From positions 1-35,195 of the forward strand of contig JBPBQO010000111.1 of assembly GCA_050954785.1 (NCBI GenBank): a stretch of 35,195 nucleotides of DNA, read 5' to 3'. The notes beneath the pieces are model-generated. The model ran no database searches and had not been told where the DNA came from. It worked only from the letters and a program-made list of their open reading frames with translations. This DNA is from Lichenicola sp050954785. Lineage in GTDB: Bacteria > Pseudomonadota > Alphaproteobacteria > Acetobacterales > Acetobacteraceae. The translations under genes were made by a program, and so were the position numbers. Position 1 is the stretch's first letter; the number at the start of each line of letters is the position of its first letter. Positions 34,415-35,195 of this stretch are shown piece after piece.

Positions 34415-35195
34415 TCAGGCAACCAGCCGGGCCACGCGGACCGGCACCGGCGGATGCGTGTCGTGCACCAGCGAGAACAGCCGGTCCGGCGTCAAGGTGC
34501 TGGCATTGTCACGGGCCAGCCGCGTCAGCGCCGATATCATCGGCGCCGCGCCGACGGTGCGCCTGGCAAAGTCGTCTGCCTGGAACTCGTGCCGGCGCGA
34601 AATAACATTGCCGAGCAGGCCGAGCACGGGCGATATCGCATTGGCCAGCAGCACCGCCAGCAGCAGCGCCAGGGCCGGATCGGCATGATGGATCGCGAAG
34701 CCCGGCAGCAGCCAGGGCTGACGTGCCAGCCATCCGACCACCGCCAGCATCACGAACAGGCCGACAATGCCACGCAGCATGCCGAACAGGGTGTGATGAT
34801 GCCGGAAATGGCCGAGCTCGTGCGCCACCACAGCCTCGATCTCGTCCGTGTCGTGTTTTTCCAGCAACGTGTCGAACAGGACGATGCGCTTGGTCGGGCC
34901 GAAGCCGATGAAGTAGGCGTTGCCACGGCTGGAGCGCTTCGAGGCATCCATCTGGAACAGCCCGCCGGACCGGAAGCCGCAGCGCGCGAGCAACCCCTCG
35001 ATCCGGTCCGCCAGCTCGCCCTGCAACGGCGTGAACCGGTTGAACAACGGCGCCACGACACGGACATGGATGGTCGGTGCCGCGAACATCACCAGCGTCA
35101 ACGCGGCCCAAACCCACACCCACCAGTATCCGCTGAGGTCGCGCATCGCCCACAGGATACCAGCGAGCAGGGGTCCGCCGATCACCGCGGTCAGG
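34415..35195 (-). CDS. M48-family (Ste24/CAAX prenyl protease-like) zinc metallopeptidase, C-terminal part
   Basis: The frame is open to the end of the window (residues before the GTG at 35185 read LTA), so the N-terminal part is outside. About 260 residues are visible: a membrane helix (WVWVWAALTLVMFAAP), FNRFTPLQGELADRIEGLL, MDASKRSSRGNAYFIGFGPTKRIVLFDTLL, zinc motif HELGH with a following His-rich HFRHHHTLFG, two more membrane helices, and EFQADDFARR with the third zinc ligand Glu. This is the order seen in Ste24-type integral-membrane proteases. The role in bacteria is probably membrane protein quality control; the exact substrate is unknown. It is 54 bases upstream of the FKBP gene on the same strand. 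Confidence 0.92.
   Translation of the reverse strand, partial: LTAVIGGPLLAGILWAMRDLSGYWWVWVWAALTLVMFAAPTIHVRVVAPLFNRFTPLQGELADRIEGLLARCGFRSGGLFQMDASKRSSRGNAYFIGFGPTKRIVLFDTLLEKHDTDEIEAVVAHELGHFRHHHTLFGMLRGIVGLFVMLAVVGWLARQPWLLPGFAIHHADPALALLLAVLLANAISPVLGLLGNVISRRHEFQADDFARRTVGAAPMISALTRLARDNASTLTPDRLFSLVHDTHPPVPVRVARLVA

Overview
The window reads as a chromosomal segment of a high-GC alphaproteobacterium. Acetobacteraceae or another Rhodospirillales-like lineage is my inference from the divergent fzlA / minCDE block, the overall protein sequences and the strong GC codon bias. No rRNA, tRNA, CRISPR array, insertion sequence or integrase was seen.

Region 1 (1-4422) stands apart. Between two convergent, GC-rich housekeeping-type genes (the 3' end of an alpha/beta hydrolase on + and an NAD(P)-dependent SDR/YeeZ-like gene on -) lies a visibly AT-richer island. 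It holds a tightly overlapping three-gene operon on the minus strand: a SERAC1-type serine esterase with a C-terminal ABC-3C domain, a small ABC-3C middle component, and a large SMC/Rad50-like ATPase with a Zn-ribbon inside its coiled coil. This is an ABC three-component (ABC-3C) system, a class predicted by comparative genomics to act in conflict with phages or other mobile DNA, here with a probable lipase/esterase effector. A Rho-independent terminator closes the operon. Upstream is a 24-codon candidate leader ORF whose perfect Shine-Dalgarno can be sequestered in a hairpin. The 3' end of the SDR gene is AT-rich although it still encodes the conserved tail, which suggests integration into that gene end.

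Region 2 (4423-15614) is core-genome-like: SDR, a TPR protein, acyl-CoA thioesterase TesB, a YhiN/BaiN-type flavoprotein, the FtsZ-associated GST-fold protein FzlA divergent from minC-minD-minE, a GntR/FCD regulator, an ABC exporter half-transporter and a GT4 glycosyltransferase. Region 3 (15631-19302) is one very long fused hydantoinase/5-oxoprolinase gene.

Region 4 (19310-32473) is a sugar catabolic locus for L-arabinose and probably D-galactose. An AraFGH-type ABC importer brings the sugar in; GalM mutarotase, a Gfo/Idh/MocA sugar 1-dehydrogenase and an IlvD/Edd sugar-acid dehydratase convert it to a 2-keto-3-deoxy acid. From there a pentose branch (GguC/AraD1-type FAH protein plus alpha-ketoglutaric semialdehyde dehydrogenase) leads to 2-oxoglutarate, and a hexose branch (DgoK kinase plus DgoA aldolase) leads to pyruvate and glyceraldehyde 3-phosphate. 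No sugar lactonase is recognisable. A GntR/FadR-family regulator sits in the middle, and four matching candidate operators (consensus T[T/A][G/C]TC-N-GACAA) lie at the heads of the four transcription units. I take these to be its regulon.

Region 5 (32667-35195) holds an MFS transporter divergent from galM, a strong shared hairpin terminator, an FKBP-type prolyl isomerase and the C-terminal part of an M48 (Ste24-like) metallopeptidase that runs off the window.
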